Origin: Physcomitrium patens
Taxonomy: Eukaryota; Streptophyta; Bryopsida; Funariales; Funariaceae
Assembly (NCBI RefSeq): GCF_000002425.4
Contig: NC_037270.1
Span: 3,379,834 to 3,443,833, forward strand
Direction: 5' to 3'
Length of the DNA stretch: 64,000 bases
Each line of letters opens with the position of its first letter. Position 1 is the first letter of the stretch. The notes below the pieces were generated by a model. That model was not told the origin of the DNA. It made no database searches and was given only the letters and a program-made list of their open reading frames with translations. Both the position numbers and the translations under genes were made by a program. Below, piece after piece: positions 22,722 to 36,737 of the stretch.

Positions 22722-24655
22722 ACCATTAGGAAGTTATTTCTTGAAGGTTTCAGTTTCCTCTGTTCAGCATTTCTTTAGTCCATACGAAGGGTCCCAGCCG
22801 TGGGTTTTGATCTGAGAGTAAATCTCCATGTAACAACTTGTTTAAGGCAGGGCGTTCAAATTTTGCATCAAAGAGGAGGTGGTTATGTTCAAATTGTTGA
22901 AAGTTGTGGATAGATTTAGAGTCCACTAATAACTCGATGGCCAAACTTAACCAGTAGATCAACATCTGTACTACCGTTACCACACTCATGTGGAAAGAAT
23001 ACCAGGCGCTGACTTTGATCTTAGGTCACTGTCAACCTTTTTCCACTTTTGTAATGTCTTTTCATCTTGGAGGATCTAGATTTATAACCACTACCAGTTT
23101 TGTCCATCGAAAGGTCAATTGTTTGTCAAGTGGTTTGATGTTGACCATGTGAATGATACGACTGTGTCTGCATCAACTTCACCTCATCAGTGAAAGATGA
23201 GGCGTAACGCACAGGAAATCCAATAAACGAGTTCCATTTGCACATTACTGTCGGGTGACCATGGAGAATGTCTACTAAAGTTTCATGTTTAATTGCATTT
23301 TATGCTAGCTCTCAATAGCCCTCAAGGCTCATAGATAAATCTATCAAGGCAAACCAAAGCGGCATCATTTTCTCCTTCCCCAACAGTAATTTGAAGCTGG
23401 ATGGAAAGCCTGAGATAAAGTTCTTCAAGAGCAACGTGATGATTCCAGCGACAATAGTGGCAGGTCAATCCTCAAATTTCGCAAATCGACAATGTAGTCT
23501 CCAACGGTTCCATAACGACAACAATTTATTAAATCGAAATCCAATACACCAATTAGGACTAGTATGCAGCATACTAGGTGGTTGCCCACAAAAAACTTCT
23601 CATATACAAACCCCGAACTAGTGTGCACACAAACTAGTCTCGACAAACCCATCGATCCACAGATGTCGGCAGTAAAAAATCCAATTCTCCTGCAACAAGA
23701 TTCAACTTAGGTATACATGATACATACATTCAGGGACATGGGAAAAAAAACGAAAAAAATAAAAAAACAAAGACCTCTTGCAACCTGCCAAAATCAACTA
23801 CGATTTTCTATTTTAATATAGAGCCACAAGTTTCTGATTCTCTCAAAAATGGAGCAGCATTACCTCTACACTCTAGGTTAGAAGAAAAAAATTAGAGTAT
23901 TGGACAAGGTGTATGAAACAGGACACACGGCTATGCCAGAAAGCTAGAAAAACAGAACCAAGTGATAAGGGCCCTGATACTACCTGAAAGAGAGCCTTGT
24001 GTTGAGCTCCTTCTACAATAAGCCATAAGCCACGAAGAGCGCAGCTGATTTCAATGTCGAGTTGAAGACACGCCAGTATATCCCACTATATATAATTCGA
24101 AGCAAACCTCTATAATTACAGAATCACCACTTGCTGTAAACCTGCTCTCAGTTGACAATCGTACAGTAAGGAAATTTCAAACTTCACAACAGTTCAGTCG
24201 AGGACACCAATCGTAAGCGGATGTGAGACTACAAGCTCTCAATTGAGAATTTGGTGAAAACAAAACGTAGAATTCGAAAAGAAAACATGATTCTGGACTC
24301 AATGAAGAGAAATTTGCCAAGACAAAATCCTTTTTAGTTTCATGTGCCGAAACAAAATGACTCTTGACTTCGTACCATATCTTCTGTACATTCAGTAACT
24401 AGTCACACCGTCCAAAGAGGTTGATCAGTGAAAATATAATAGACAGGTAACCCTGTAAAGCCATGCAAACCAATGGATCACCAAAATTATTTAATAAAGA
24501 GTACAATGGTGTGGTGATTTACAAAAGAAATAATATTTCACATACTAGCTTTACGCACTAATTAAGCACTAAGCAAAGCCTGGAAACCACGTCTAGCACC
24601 TATGATTGGACGATTTCTGACCATGTAAATATGCAAACTCAAGTGCACCTGGTCC
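22722..24655. other. Intergenic region between convergent genes
   Basis: This stretch holds the presumed 3' untranslated regions of the TBC gene (plus) and the LRR-WD40 gene (minus). ORFs of 75-79 codons at 22750-22989, 23391-23621 and 23425-23652 overlap on both strands and resemble nothing I know. No repeats of note. Confidence 0.5.
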
Positions 24656-27600
24656 TCAAGCGCCCATGCCAGTGAGAGGAATGTATTGACGTTGAAATTC
24701 ATGATCCTCTCCCTGGTGATCTTCTCCAAGCAAGTTTACCTGACGCGTAACGAAATACTCAAGGTGAGTGTTCCAGACATCACAATAAATCGACTCGAGA
24801 TATATTTATGACCAAAAAACAGAGCAGGTTGCAACAATGGCTGAAAATTGCATAAACAAGTTACCACGACAAATTTTACACTACTATATAACAATACCTT
24901 GATAATCTCTGATCTTGAATGGGGATGATTGTAAGCCACGAGCATACAGAAGTGAAAATCCTGAAATTAACCAGTGAAATTTGTTTTAGTGTCGTAGTGG
25001 ACCCGCCTGATCCCATAAAGAGGATTTCAGTGTTTCATCTATGCTATATCCAAATGAAGGATTATGGCAAATAAAAATATCTAACTTTATAAAAAATAAA
25101 CGTATGGGCATGCGTTCCAAACTTAATTAAGTTAAACTACTTGCACGGATATCTTAAAAAGAAGAGAAAACGGGAGAAAATATTTAGATAGATCATAAGA
25201 GTCGAGAGTGAAAGAAAAGAACACGCACAAACATACGGAAAAAAAAACAAAAAAAAACCAAAACAAAAAACAAAAAACAAAAAACAAAAAACAAAAAAAA
25301 AGGCCAGAGTAGCGCAGAACAGATATGCTCACCTTGAATGGATCACCCCGTAGTGATTGTACGTACAAGGAATTTCTCAAACCTCGGCCCTGCAACATGA
25401 ATGGCTCACATTAACCGCATCTAAAGGGATTCGTATTCTCATATATGATGAAAGTCAGAGAAAGATTTGAAAAAATTCAGAAAAATTATTGCATCCAAGG
25501 GTATTATGAACGCAAACATAATAAAATAAAATTTCGCATACTTCGAGAAATAAATAGATTAGCTACTATATCTGTGTTTTCGAGTGAAAACCATTCTTGG
25601 TTATCTTGATTAGTATCTTTAGAATTTATAACTTAATGATAGCATAATGCTGAATAAGAATTTTACCTCCACTGTTAGATCCCGAAGCCGCCTGCCAGTT
25701 TGAGCACAACAGACACGGACGACATTCTCTTCACAGCTGCCACTTATGATGTAGTCACGACCATTGAGATAATAAGAGCGAGTGTAATTTTGACTACTGC
25801 CCATTGGAGTAATGTCAAACTTCATGTGGAGTCTACCATCCACTGCGAGATGTTGCCTTACCTGAAGTAATGATTAAATATCATAATTACTCGAAGTGCT
25901 CAGAACAACATTGGAAGGAAAGAAAAAAGAATAAAGAAAAAAATCATGCTAAACGCTTAGATCCTTATGAGGTGGGACAACTACTACATGCTCCGGTTCT
26001 GAAGGGTCCATATTGGCCTTCAAAATGAACATACAGCTTGCGAATCATTTCTATGAATGAATTCCCACCGGAAAAAGCATTTTCAGTAATACAATTTCAG
26101 CAAACTCAAAGCATAAGCTTAAATCGACAAGCTTACCTCATTATCAACAGCTGATGAAAGAAGGTAGTGGTCGTCGCGTGAAAAACAAACCATTACATTG
26201 CCTCGATTACTTCTAACAGTGTAGATAGGCTGCATGATTCTCTGTCTTAAATCCCACATCTTAATCTCCTTGTCGAATGACGAAGTCGCAAATATTTGGG
26301 GTGAATGGTTTGCAAACTTCACCACGTTGATATGCTCTTTATGCAGATCACGAAAGATTTGCATTCGCGTGCCAGTGCGAAGATCGTAAAGACCAACATG
26401 ATTGGAATATCCACTTGCCACAAAATAGTCATCACTTGAGTTTATGTGAACAGACGTTAACTGCTCAAAATCATCGTAAGTGTAAATTGTGGGACTCCTC
26501 CCATTTCTACCGCCAATGTTCCCAGAGTTAGATTGCCGACCCCAACGTCCATTACTTTGGTGTTGATATATACTGGAAACGCGTCTCTCAGACGAAATCT
26601 CAGAGGCTCGCATGTGGTTAACATCATAAAGTTGAATGCATCCATTGTCTGATCCAGCAATCAGCTGCACAGGACGATTAGGGAAATGAAGTTGATAAGA
26701 ACAATTACATATGCACTTCAATACAGAAAGAACATTTTGTAAAGGAGCACATAAGAGCTGCAAAGTGTACCTTGTTTGGATCCTTGTTCAACCAACAGAG
26801 CCCAAGAATACTGTGTGGAGCACCAATGGATTGTACGTATCCCACGACCTTGTCACTCTCATGATTGATAACCACCACCTCTCCTTGAAGTGTTCCAAAA
26901 ACCATGTAACTTGGCTCTGTAGGATGATACTCAAACTGGCGAGGTCGACATCGTCTACCACCATCTAAACTTGGTTTCTTAAACCGACAGATGGTCTTCA
27001 TCGTAGGCCATGCATTAGATCCGAGTTTGGCAGCGGAAAGAGAGCGGGTATATGCATCGGAACTCCTCTCATTATTTACGTGAATTAACTTACTACCACG
27101 ACCAGCTCTAATACCAAAACCACCCACTTCTCGTCGATTGATGACCTGCAAAGTAACAGAGATATTCAGGACAAACAGTACTAGGTATCACACTCTCGCA
27201 AGAAGTAGAAAGCTGAGAATTATTAACTGTTTCTTTCTGAGCTTCTAATCCTACGTACGGTTTCAGTACCTGAAGTAAATTCTCCATTACCCTTCGATTA
27301 TTTGCTACAGGTTCAAATCGCTGTTCATACACATAACGAGCTTTTTCCCTTTCATTCTCGGTTATAGCCATGTTGTCCAGTACTTGAAGACCTGGAAGCA
27401 TATTGATCAAAAATTCCCGGTAGTTCTTTTCGTAGCATATAGGTGATGCGGGACGAGCACCGGGCCAAGCATTTGATCCTGGAATCGCCATCGGATAGGG
27501 CCCGTCTCCATTGTCTTCTGCTCTTTCTGCCTCCCGCTCGCTAGCTCGTTCACCACTGCCTTCACTTCGTCTTAAAGTGATTTCCTGATTAGACTCTTCA

Positions 27601-29861
27601 ATCTGGCTAGCTGATCCTCTAATACTGAGGTGAGTCTTTCGAGCAACAACCCTCTCGAGAGCCTCTAACATTGATATTTCAGCATCATCAGTTTCCAACT
27701 GACATAATCCTTCACTAATAGAAGTATTAGACAGAATTCCACCAAATGGGGCCCTTGAGTCAGGCAGTGTGCAAGAATCGACCAAGTCAAGAAGATCCGA
27801 TATCCCATCTCTGACGTGATCTTCCTCGTGAGCCTCTTGGTTTGATGCTACAAGTTGCTCAGCGACTAACGGAAGCTCTTCATCTACAATGGTGTGTTCA
27901 CTCTCTGGGTCGCCTTGATCCTCACCACTTCCTCGCATAAGAGTAGGGTAGGCTGGATCATCACCTCTTACAACATCCATGACCTGGCTTTCCCTTGGTG
28001 CAGCCTGTAAACAAATCCAAGTTGATAATAAATAATAAATAAATCAAACTGCTTCCAATTAAGTAACATTATCTTCGAAAAAGAGTACAATCACTTCAGA
28101 TCATCAAACCCTGACCTGCTCAGTATCACTGTCTTCAGCTGATTCCACACTCGAGTTGCCAGATCCCTGATTATCATCTGACTCTGGATATCTAAATAGG
28201 TGATCTGAATCATCCTCACTTCCTGAAAGGTCGGAAAGAACAGAACCAGACGATTCGTAAGCTTCTCCACTCCTGTCGGGTGGAGGTACCCACTGCCTGG
28301 GCTGATTCCTCTCCGCACCACCCTGTTCACAAGAGCAAACTCCAATCTTGTTTCAAAATTCAACTTCAGCTAGATTTGCAACCAACGCACAAACATCCCA
28401 TCGAAGCTAATCTTTAGCTACACGATAAAAACTGAATTAAATAAATAAATAAATAAAAATAAATAGCAGAGCCTGCTCTATCTCATTAGAGACGATGTAC
28501 TATACGAAACACCAAACCTGGTATAAACGCCCCTTCCGCCCACCAATACCATCACTTTGCGGACAAGCTGCTAGAGCTGCACACTGACCTGTGCCTTGAC
28601 AACACAGACACTTTTGGAATCGGAGCTCTCTCAAAGCTACAAGCTTACGTAAAGCGACACTAGTTGTCCACAAGTTCATGACGCTGGTGCCACACATAGA
28701 GAGCTTTGCCAGCTTAGGCATAGCACCAAAGCACCCTTCAGGTAAGCAGGTCACTGAGAAGCAGTAGTCAAGGTTCAAGGTATGTAAGTTGGGAAAATGT
28801 CCTGACATTTCCATTTTGCGAATGCGTGAGAAACTAACATCCATACTCTGACAGTTGATTCCACCATGAAAAAGCTCCCTGCAAACAAACACGTAAAGCA
28901 CTTAAAAGAACAACAAAACATCATATAAGAGTTTTTACTTCACTCATGTTAAAAATTATTAAGCACAAAATATTTGACACTAGGTAAGGGATTCACGATG
29001 TCAAAGCAAGTATAAAGTCACAAACCTAACAGCTTCGCGTCCAAAAACATTGTCTCTTAGGTCTGCATTTCGGAGCTTGGAGCCAGCAGCTCGCATGACG
29101 TGAACCACCCGTGACCATCTCAGATTTGACACTGAGTTGCTATACACGATATCAATTGCGTCTAGGTCTGAAGTTTCGACTGCTGACAACATCTCCATAA
29201 GAGGCTCGATGTCATTATTCGGAATCTGATCCAAGGGAATCGTAAGGGTTCGGTCCTCCTTCGTATGCTGATTTCGAACCTGACATACAAGTGTGCAGAC
29301 AAAACTAGCAAGTAAGCATATCCATAAATCCCAAAGAACCAAGCAGAATTAAACCCATTTTGCATGATCGAAAAGGTGAATGGACAAGCATTTCTCTTAC
29401 GTGTCAGAAACAACCAAGTTGAAAACCATAGAAGCTGCTTTTGATGTCCCACTACCTAAATTGGACAGCCCTAACTAAAATTAGTAGAAATACTACAGTA
29501 AATTATATTATGCTGTAACACCCTCAACTATGAAAAATATCTGACTCTTCATGAAAAAAATGATCATATAATTGCTAGTACTACTTCAGGACATTTTTCA
29601 TCCCGCATAGATATGAAGATAATGCACCTACAGAACAAAGAAAATTAAAATAAAATAAAATAATACTTACTAATATTGGCTGTAATAAAAACAAAGTTGT
29701 TTACAACGAAATACACGTAATATTTTTCTGTTCTACTTGCACCCTCAACTACACATTAATGACAACTGTAAAGAGGCATTAACTACATGCTCACCTTGTC
29801 GAATACTGAAAGGATAGAACTGTGAGGACTCGTCCCATATCTTTCGCATGCACTGACATAC
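24656..29861 (-). CDS. LRR and WD40 repeat protein, candidate DDB1-CUL4 substrate receptor (5' end unresolved)
   Basis: Eleven exons on the minus strand were traced: 29795-29861, 29026-29279, 28518-28878, 28116-28322, 27270-28004, 26771-27145, 26137-26664, 25667-25861, 25333-25389, 24898-24960 and 24656-24739. They keep frame and encode at least 975 residues. The first traced exon (YVSACERYGTSPHSSILSVF) and the next two give leucine-rich repeats (FPNLHTLNLDYC, MPKLAKLSMCG, LVALRELRFQKC). A long acidic/serine linker follows, then WD40 repeats (FEYHPTEPSYMVFGTLQGEV, LIAGSDNGCIQLYD, FATSSFDKEIKMWDLR, LLSSAVDNEVRQHL, IISGSCEENVVRV). FATSSFDKEIKMWDLR fits the 16-residue DWD box that binds DDB1. 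The protein ends at IPLTGMGA. Upstream coding exons between 29950 and 30380 are likely but could not be joined in frame. Function beyond this is inferred. Confidence 0.85.
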
Positions 29862-31560
29862 CTGCAAAGCAAGTCACCAGTCACAAACACACATTCAAGG
29901 AATATTCAAGAATCGCGTGTTGTACATGTAGCAAACTCCTAAAACCAAACCTGGCATCATTAAGGAAGATTTGACAGATTCATAAAGCCGCTGAAGCTGA
30001 TCCTGATTTTTGCACAAACGTAATGGTCATTTTCTAGGTCGCTGAACGTAAGCAAGTCACCTCGAAATGAAAAGCACACTCATCTCTACGATAATATCAA
30101 AAACTGCCTTTTACGATCCCTTAAGCAAGCTACGGAACCTACCAATTATACAGAGCATCGTAATCATAAGCAGTTTTCATTGCTCCCGTGTATATTAAAT
30201 CCGCAGCCGCAGACTCCTTCATACAAGTACTTCCAGTATGAAGAAAAAAAAAGACCTATTCACAAACTTCTTCACAACTGAAAATCTTCTCCTGGAGGGT
30301 GCAGCCAAATCGACACGAGAACGTCGAGCTTGTAATTGAGCGCAACCACCAGCGGCGACAAAGGTGTGCTATCCATATCCTGCACCAAACCCTAAATGAT
30401 AAAGAATAACATAAACTATGCAATGTCAGAAAATATACCAAATAAAACGCGCATGGGTAATCAGAATTGAGATGGTCACAGCTCACACTCCGGTGGAGCA
30501 CTACTATCTACACCCAAGAACGGATCTAAAATCGTCAAAATTGTTCCCAAGCTCGGACCTCGTTGTGAAAATTGCAAACACCTCCCCCTCCAAATAAAAA
30601 TACATATACATGCCTCACCTAGAACTATATCTTCTCACATTCTACAGGGTTTCACAATTGTATCCCTTACAAACGATACTCGAACACAAATAAGAAGTTT
30701 AATTGTAGTTATCAAATCCACTACTTGCTTATGTGAAACCTGCGTATCCTGTTTAGCCTTCAGTTTCCGATCACCAAAGGAGATCATGAACCATTAACCA
30801 ACAAAGAGTGCTGAAATAGCGACTGCCAAAAATTGCCCAACCCGATTTTATAAACCTATACTGAAAAAAAAAAAACAAAACAAAACAAAACAAAACAAAG
30901 CGCAGAAATATTAACTCCTAACGAAGTCACAATCAAAATCCCAATCCTGCATACAACACAATGAGCAAAATCCAAATCCGAACTCACGATCAAAAACACG
31001 AGAGGCCTTACGTGGATGAAACGCAATTCACGTCGAATTCCAGCAATTCAGAAGCAGCATTTCGCTCTCCGAACCACTATATAGTCCCCACCTTCACATC
31101 CGCTAAAAAGAGTACGTATTCTGAGGCTCTCACAAACGCTACCTGTACGTATCCAATTTCTCCGACACACTCAATCTCTTAACACCAAATGACCAAACCT
31201 CTGCACCTCATCACAACCCCCATGCCAGGCAAGGCGTCACCTAACAAAATCCAATCCCTTCACCGAAATGCCAATTTCCCACCATCTGAAAAATTTCTGA
31301 CCTCACCGCTCCTCCCAAAAGCATCACCCTCTACTGAATCCCGAATCGGGCACAGAATGGTGACTGGCGGTGCAAGAGTGACGCAGGCAACGAAAGCACG
31401 ACCGAATTTCGACCATGAGCGACGACAATTACACCATCCAGAGGTGGAAACCCTAATGGCGAATTGGAAGGAAGTGCCGAGAATCGATGGAATCACCCTA
31501 ATTAGCAATTTCTTTCTATTTACTCTGTTCTTCCGGTAAACTCTGAGAGTAGGCCGGGCC
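29862..31560 (-). other. 5' exons, leader and promoter region of the LRR-WD40 gene
   Basis: A 52-nt GT-AG-bounded exon candidate (29952-30003) and an ATG-containing segment after an acceptor near 30378 may encode the missing N-terminus. None joins in frame with the exon at 29861 as read. Around 31230-31550 the minus strand looks like a 5' leader: it contains a telo-box-like TTAGGGTTTCC and ends at a possible donor (TTAG|GTGACG). A second telo-box AAACCCTAAA lies near 30396. An (AAAAC)n tract is at about 30862-30898. Just upstream, 31550-31610 is G-rich (repeated GGGCCGGG). Confidence 0.4.
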
Positions 31561-31599
31561 GGGTAGGGCCGGGCTCGGTCGGGAGTTTGACCAGGACGG

Positions 31600-34500
31600 G
31601 TCGGGATTCGATATGCAGTTGTTCCGAGATCACGGCTGCAATGTGAATGGACAAGTCCAGTTCGTCGAAACTCTGTTCACACCGTCACGGGATCCCGCAT
31701 TTTGGCTCCGAGTGTGAATCAGAACAACAATTCAACTGATTCTGACTGAATTTTCAATATTTTGATGCATGGTAATGCATATTTCATACTAATATTACAC
31801 TTCAAATTTTTCTATGAAATTCAAAAAAAATCATGTTTTATTTCTTAAGACAATTCTTTTTTTGATTTCTTTGTCTTGTTCATATCTTAACTTAGATTCT
31901 TGTCAGAATAATAAGAGGTTTTACAGCAAATAAATAGAACAGGATGAATTTTATTACAATACTTAATTTTTTCTAATGTAATAAAAAATATATATTTTTG
32001 GGTATCAATAAATAAAATTAAATAGAGTCTACCAATGACAACATCAATAAAAATTTGAAATTATTTATTAATATGCATCAAATAAAATTTAAATACTGCA
32101 ATATAAAATCCCTATTACAGATTTACATTTTTTATGTACTTCTTAAAATAAATATTACAAATTTTAAAATTTAAGAATGAATTGAATATGATGAATTAAA
32201 TTGAAATTGGCCATGTCTTCACAAATATTATTCGCCATAATTGTTACTTTATAACATATAAAATATTTAAAGTCTTTTTCTTGAAATCAGTCTTTTTCTA
32301 TCATATAAATGATTTTTCTAATATATCTATAAATCTTCTGAATATTAAATTTTTAAATTTTAAATTTAATTTAATCTGGATAGGTATGAATTTGAACACA
32401 ATCTTATATGTTTTACACAACATTAAAATGTTTTGGTTGTCGATTACTTTGAAGACCTCGACTTGGGTTTTTTTAATCATAATCTATTTGAAGTCCGTTT
32501 TAGCCATTTTATTTTATAGAATATATGACATATACTTTAAATTATTGAATTAACTTTTAGAGATGGTGGATATGATGGTCAAAATAAAACCAAACTTTTT
32601 TAAAATTTTAATTATTAAAATAAAAGATTCTTAATTGAAAGTATATTAAATTAAACACCTCAATTTCAAAAAAGTTTTAAAGATTACTCTTTAAGATGTT
32701 ACATGAGAAGATTATGATGCCATTATTTCTTTATTTTTAAATTCATGGAAAAACTAAATTCATGAATAGGGTATTGAAAAAAGATTAAAGACGCTGTTTC
32801 AAATATCATTCAATATATCAGACAATTGTCTTGCTACTGCATAAGTTTTTACACGACAAAATAAATAAATAAATAAATAAATAGTTTCCGAACAAATATC
32901 ATTTAATCCTTGTAACAAGAGCTATAGTTTTTTTATCTAATTTTTAAATTTCTGTTTAATTTGTAAAATTAATTTTATATCAACTATTAAAGCATCACTG
33001 ACTAACTAAATAAATAACCAATTATAACTATAACTATAACTATATATATATATATAGTTGGTTATTTTATTATGATATCAAAATCAATCCACCATCATAT
33101 CTACCATGCTTCATGGTAATTGAATACTAAAGGCAATCACCTAAATCAATAATAATGCACCATATATTTTTATGATTTTATTAAAAATAAATTGCAGAAT
33201 AAATATTAATAAAAAGTAAAAAATAATGACTATTAAATATTTTTCAAATTAATAAATAATAACATGGGCTAAGTTTTAGATTCACTTTAGCACCACAATG
33301 AAGAAATGTATCTTTTATAAAAGGGTGGAGATAAAATTAGTTAGAGCACATAAAATCCATCTAAGATTCTTGCAGACGCATTAGAAATTTTTGGATTTTA
33401 TATTGATTTTTTTATTTTAATCAAAGTCAATGAATTTAAATTATTTTGAAAATCAAGATTATTTTACAGATAAGTGAACTATTTAATCTTTATTTATTTT
33501 AATATTTTTTATAATTTCTTTTATGATTTGTCTTAATCAATTAAAAAAATAAAAAAATTAACTTATGTTTTAAGAATGATTACTTGAAATATTGCTAGAT
33601 AAATGATATGATCTTTGCAAAATTATTATTAAAATATTAATTCTTAAGAGATATAAATTATACTTTTATTTTATTTTAAATAAATAGTAAGACATAATGT
33701 ATATTTTATTGTTATCTTACTAAGAAGTTTGGGTTCTTAATGTTGTTGGAGGTGGACAATACATCTATCAATATTTTTAATATTTTGGTTTAAGATATTT
33801 GAGAAATCTTCACCAATTACCAAATAGTTGGGTAGTCCAACTGGTCAAGCATTAAGCATGAGTAAAAAGTCAAAAGACATTTCAACTATTCTTATATAGA
33901 ATATAAATTTAATTTTTTAAAAATATTATATATATATATATATATAATTTTTTACAAACTAATGAAGAAAATTAGGATCTTCCTATTATTTCTTAAAAAA
34001 ATAAAATTAAAAGAATATATATATATATATAGAATATTATAGCTACTAACATTACCTAAATAAATAAAAGTGAATTGAAATAAGAATATATATATTACTA
34101 TTAAAATTTCCTTGAGTCTGTAGACCTTAGAAACAACCCATAAATTTGACACATATATCTTAAGTCATTAGGTTCTTATCAAATTCCTTTATGATATTGA
34201 AATTAAATATATAAACATACAAGCAAGATTGAAGCGAAATTTAGTCTTGTCAATTCCTTTCACTTGTTCTAATTTTAGTTAAGAAGCTTTTATTTCATTC
34301 TCACATAAAATTTTGAAATATAAAATTACTTTTAAAGAACCTTATTATTTTGAAAATATGTATATATATATATGTATTTATTGTATTTTTAACAAGTATC
34401 TAGAGGTTTATTTTATGTGTTTTTATAAGACCAATAAACACAATATTAAATTTTGACAAAAAAACACATTACTTATTTTACTTTCATTTACATAAAAATT

Positions 34501-34635
34501 TGTAAAAAAATTCAACTTATTCTCTCTTGAAATATTACATTATGTTTAAATATTTTTATGTGTGTGTATAAATATATGATTTTTAATGCATTATATACCT
34601 ATTATTATAATATATTTAAGAATCATTATGAGTGT

Positions 34636-34671
<36 letters not shown>

Positions 34672-36480
34672 GATATATCAATCAATATATGTAATACATC
34701 AATTATGTTTACTATTAATCAATATAAAGATTATTTGGTAATAAAAATATGAAATGGTATAAGTTTCTTTAAAAAGTATACTACTTCAAATAACTATTTA
34801 CATTATAATTTATGATGCTAATTTGATCTCTTTTATTAAAATGTTTTTAAGAAGTTTATTAATATTAACTAATAGTACTAAAAATTAAGAATCCAAGTGC
34901 AATTTATTAATGAAATTCAACTAAAAAGTGCTTTAGATTTGCTATTCTTAATGTATCCATTTATAATATATAATTAATAATAATTTTATATATTTAAAAA
35001 ATATTTTTAGTAAAATATCAAATTTAATCCATGCATCTATTAATAAGATTTAGATATTTTAAAATAAAAATATATAAAAAAAATATAATATTTCATAGAG
35101 AGAATTTATAAATTTTAGTATTAATTATTAATTACCATAAAAATGTAAATCTTTTGTTAATATTATCAAATTAAATTTAAAATAATATAAGAAATAATTG
35201 CAACTTTATTTATTTTTTAAAAATAATTATAATATATTTTTTTATAGGTTCGTTTTTTATTTTTTATGTATAATTAAATAATTTTTTATTTTTTATTTTA
35301 ATATTTTTTGAAAATTTGAAGTATAAAGTACTAATAATAATATAATGAATATTCAAATATCTTATAATACAAAAAATTATAGTTTTCTTTTTTTAATCAT
35401 TTATAATCCAAAAGACCTACAAATATTTCCAATTACTATTTAAAAAATAGTTCAACCATAAAATATATATTTTGAGTTAATAAAATAATTTCATTTTCCT
35501 CTACAGAAATTTTTTTTTCACTTGTTTGATATATTAATTTTGAGTTTTGCAATTTAAGTAGGTTTACTAAAGATTAGATGACTGTCAGTTGCAGATTTAA
35601 GTACTGGACATGGACAGTAAAGTTGCACAGGCATTCTAACATGTGCAAGCCAACTACATCTAGTTCTGCAAGCATGTGGTAGAATTAATGCTTATATGCA
35701 TGCTATCAGAATGCTTGTGTTGTGTAACAGCAAGGGCCAAGTTTTGTACAAGAATTTGTTTAGCATGCTGAACAAATTGAGTCGTGTTTGCCATTCTAGC
35801 TATTATTCTGTTCATTATAAGCATTTCTCATCCTGGTCTGCAAAATGTTTTGGTCTAAGGAGCCATTTAGGTTTGCTTTTCATCCAATACTAGGTACAAG
35901 CTGAGTACCTATTCCTTTATAGCCATCTTTGAAGGTGTGCCCTTATTAGCAAAATTATGTGAAACTGCAGGTGAAACTATCCAGTTTTGAAGCATTCATT
36001 TATAAATGAAGCCACTCGAAATTGAGAGTTTCATCCCCCCCCCCCCCCCCGCTGTTTGTGAATTTTAGGGACTAATTGAAAAGCTTCAGTCTGAGTTCGA
36101 TCTATAAACTCAGATCTTGAGAGAAACGGGCTGGAAGCACTGCATCATCTATTGCATTTTGGTAGTATTCAGAATATTATTTGCATTGTTTGTAAATAGA
36201 ATGAATTCAAACTGAGACAATCACCTCGGAGAATTATGAAGAGGACAAGCTGGGTCTGGACAAATCCATTGCCATGAGATCCCATTGACTGGGTATTTGA
36301 TTACACGAGCTAAGACTCTTTCTCGACGTAGCCTCGAAAAATCATTGGATTTCCAGTTAATCTGCTCAGTATATTAGTATTCACACAACAATTTTTTTTT
36401 TTCTCTCTTGGTGATATCATTCATTAGATCTATCTATTGCTGTCCTTAGAGCTTTGAATTGTGAGCAGACGTGGTGTGTT
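31600..36480. other. AT-rich intergenic gap
   Basis: This is about 4.9 kb between divergent genes. 31740-35560 is very AT-rich, with (TA)n tracts at about 33045-33056, 33928-33945, 34020-34031, 34368-34377 and 34638-34668. An inverted repeat AAATAACCAA / TTGGTTATTT flanks the tract at 33012-33067. From 35580 the base composition becomes less AT-rich, and a run of 16 C lies at 36035-36050. I found no genes; the short ORFs are AT-rich chance frames. Confidence 0.55.
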
Positions 36481-36527
36481 TTACCCTCGTTCTGCAAACG
36501 AACGTTTCAACGGAGCTGGCCATTTAT

Positions 36528-36737
36528 GGCGCGAAGCTCCATCAGTGGCCCGTCTAGGAACCGGGAAAACCTGTAGTGATGTAAAGGATTAGATCTCATC
36601 CATCGAAGCTCCCTTGGATCCCACTGCACACCCTTCCCGCCAGTTTCGGTCCGTTCCCGCCACTCAAGTAGCTGGAAGTGCCCTCATGTTACTCATCTTC
36701 TCGGCCTCTCTCGCGCCATTTCTTGCTATCTCCCGCC
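36528..36737 (+). promoter_or_regulatory. Cluster of E2F-type sites upstream of the CDT1 gene
   Basis: Visible sites are TTCGCGCC on the minus strand (36528-36535), TTCCCGCC at 36634-36641 and again at 36654-36661, TCGCGCC at 36711-36717 and TCCCGCC at 36731-36737. They match the E2F/DP consensus (TTTSSCGC and close variants). CDT1 genes of plants and animals are known G1/S E2F targets, so the position 430-640 bp before the start codon supports cell-cycle control. Confidence 0.65.

Noticed and set aside
25132..25398. Hydrophobic 88-codon minus-strand ORF
   Set aside because: The FFCFLFFVF stretch comes from the (AAAAAC)n tract in an intron of the LRR-WD40 gene. Only 25333-25389 of it is exon.
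31260..31508. 82-codon minus-strand ORF before the LRR-WD40 gene
   Set aside because: It sits where a 5' leader is expected, contains a telo-box and ends near a splice donor. No conserved protein motif is seen.
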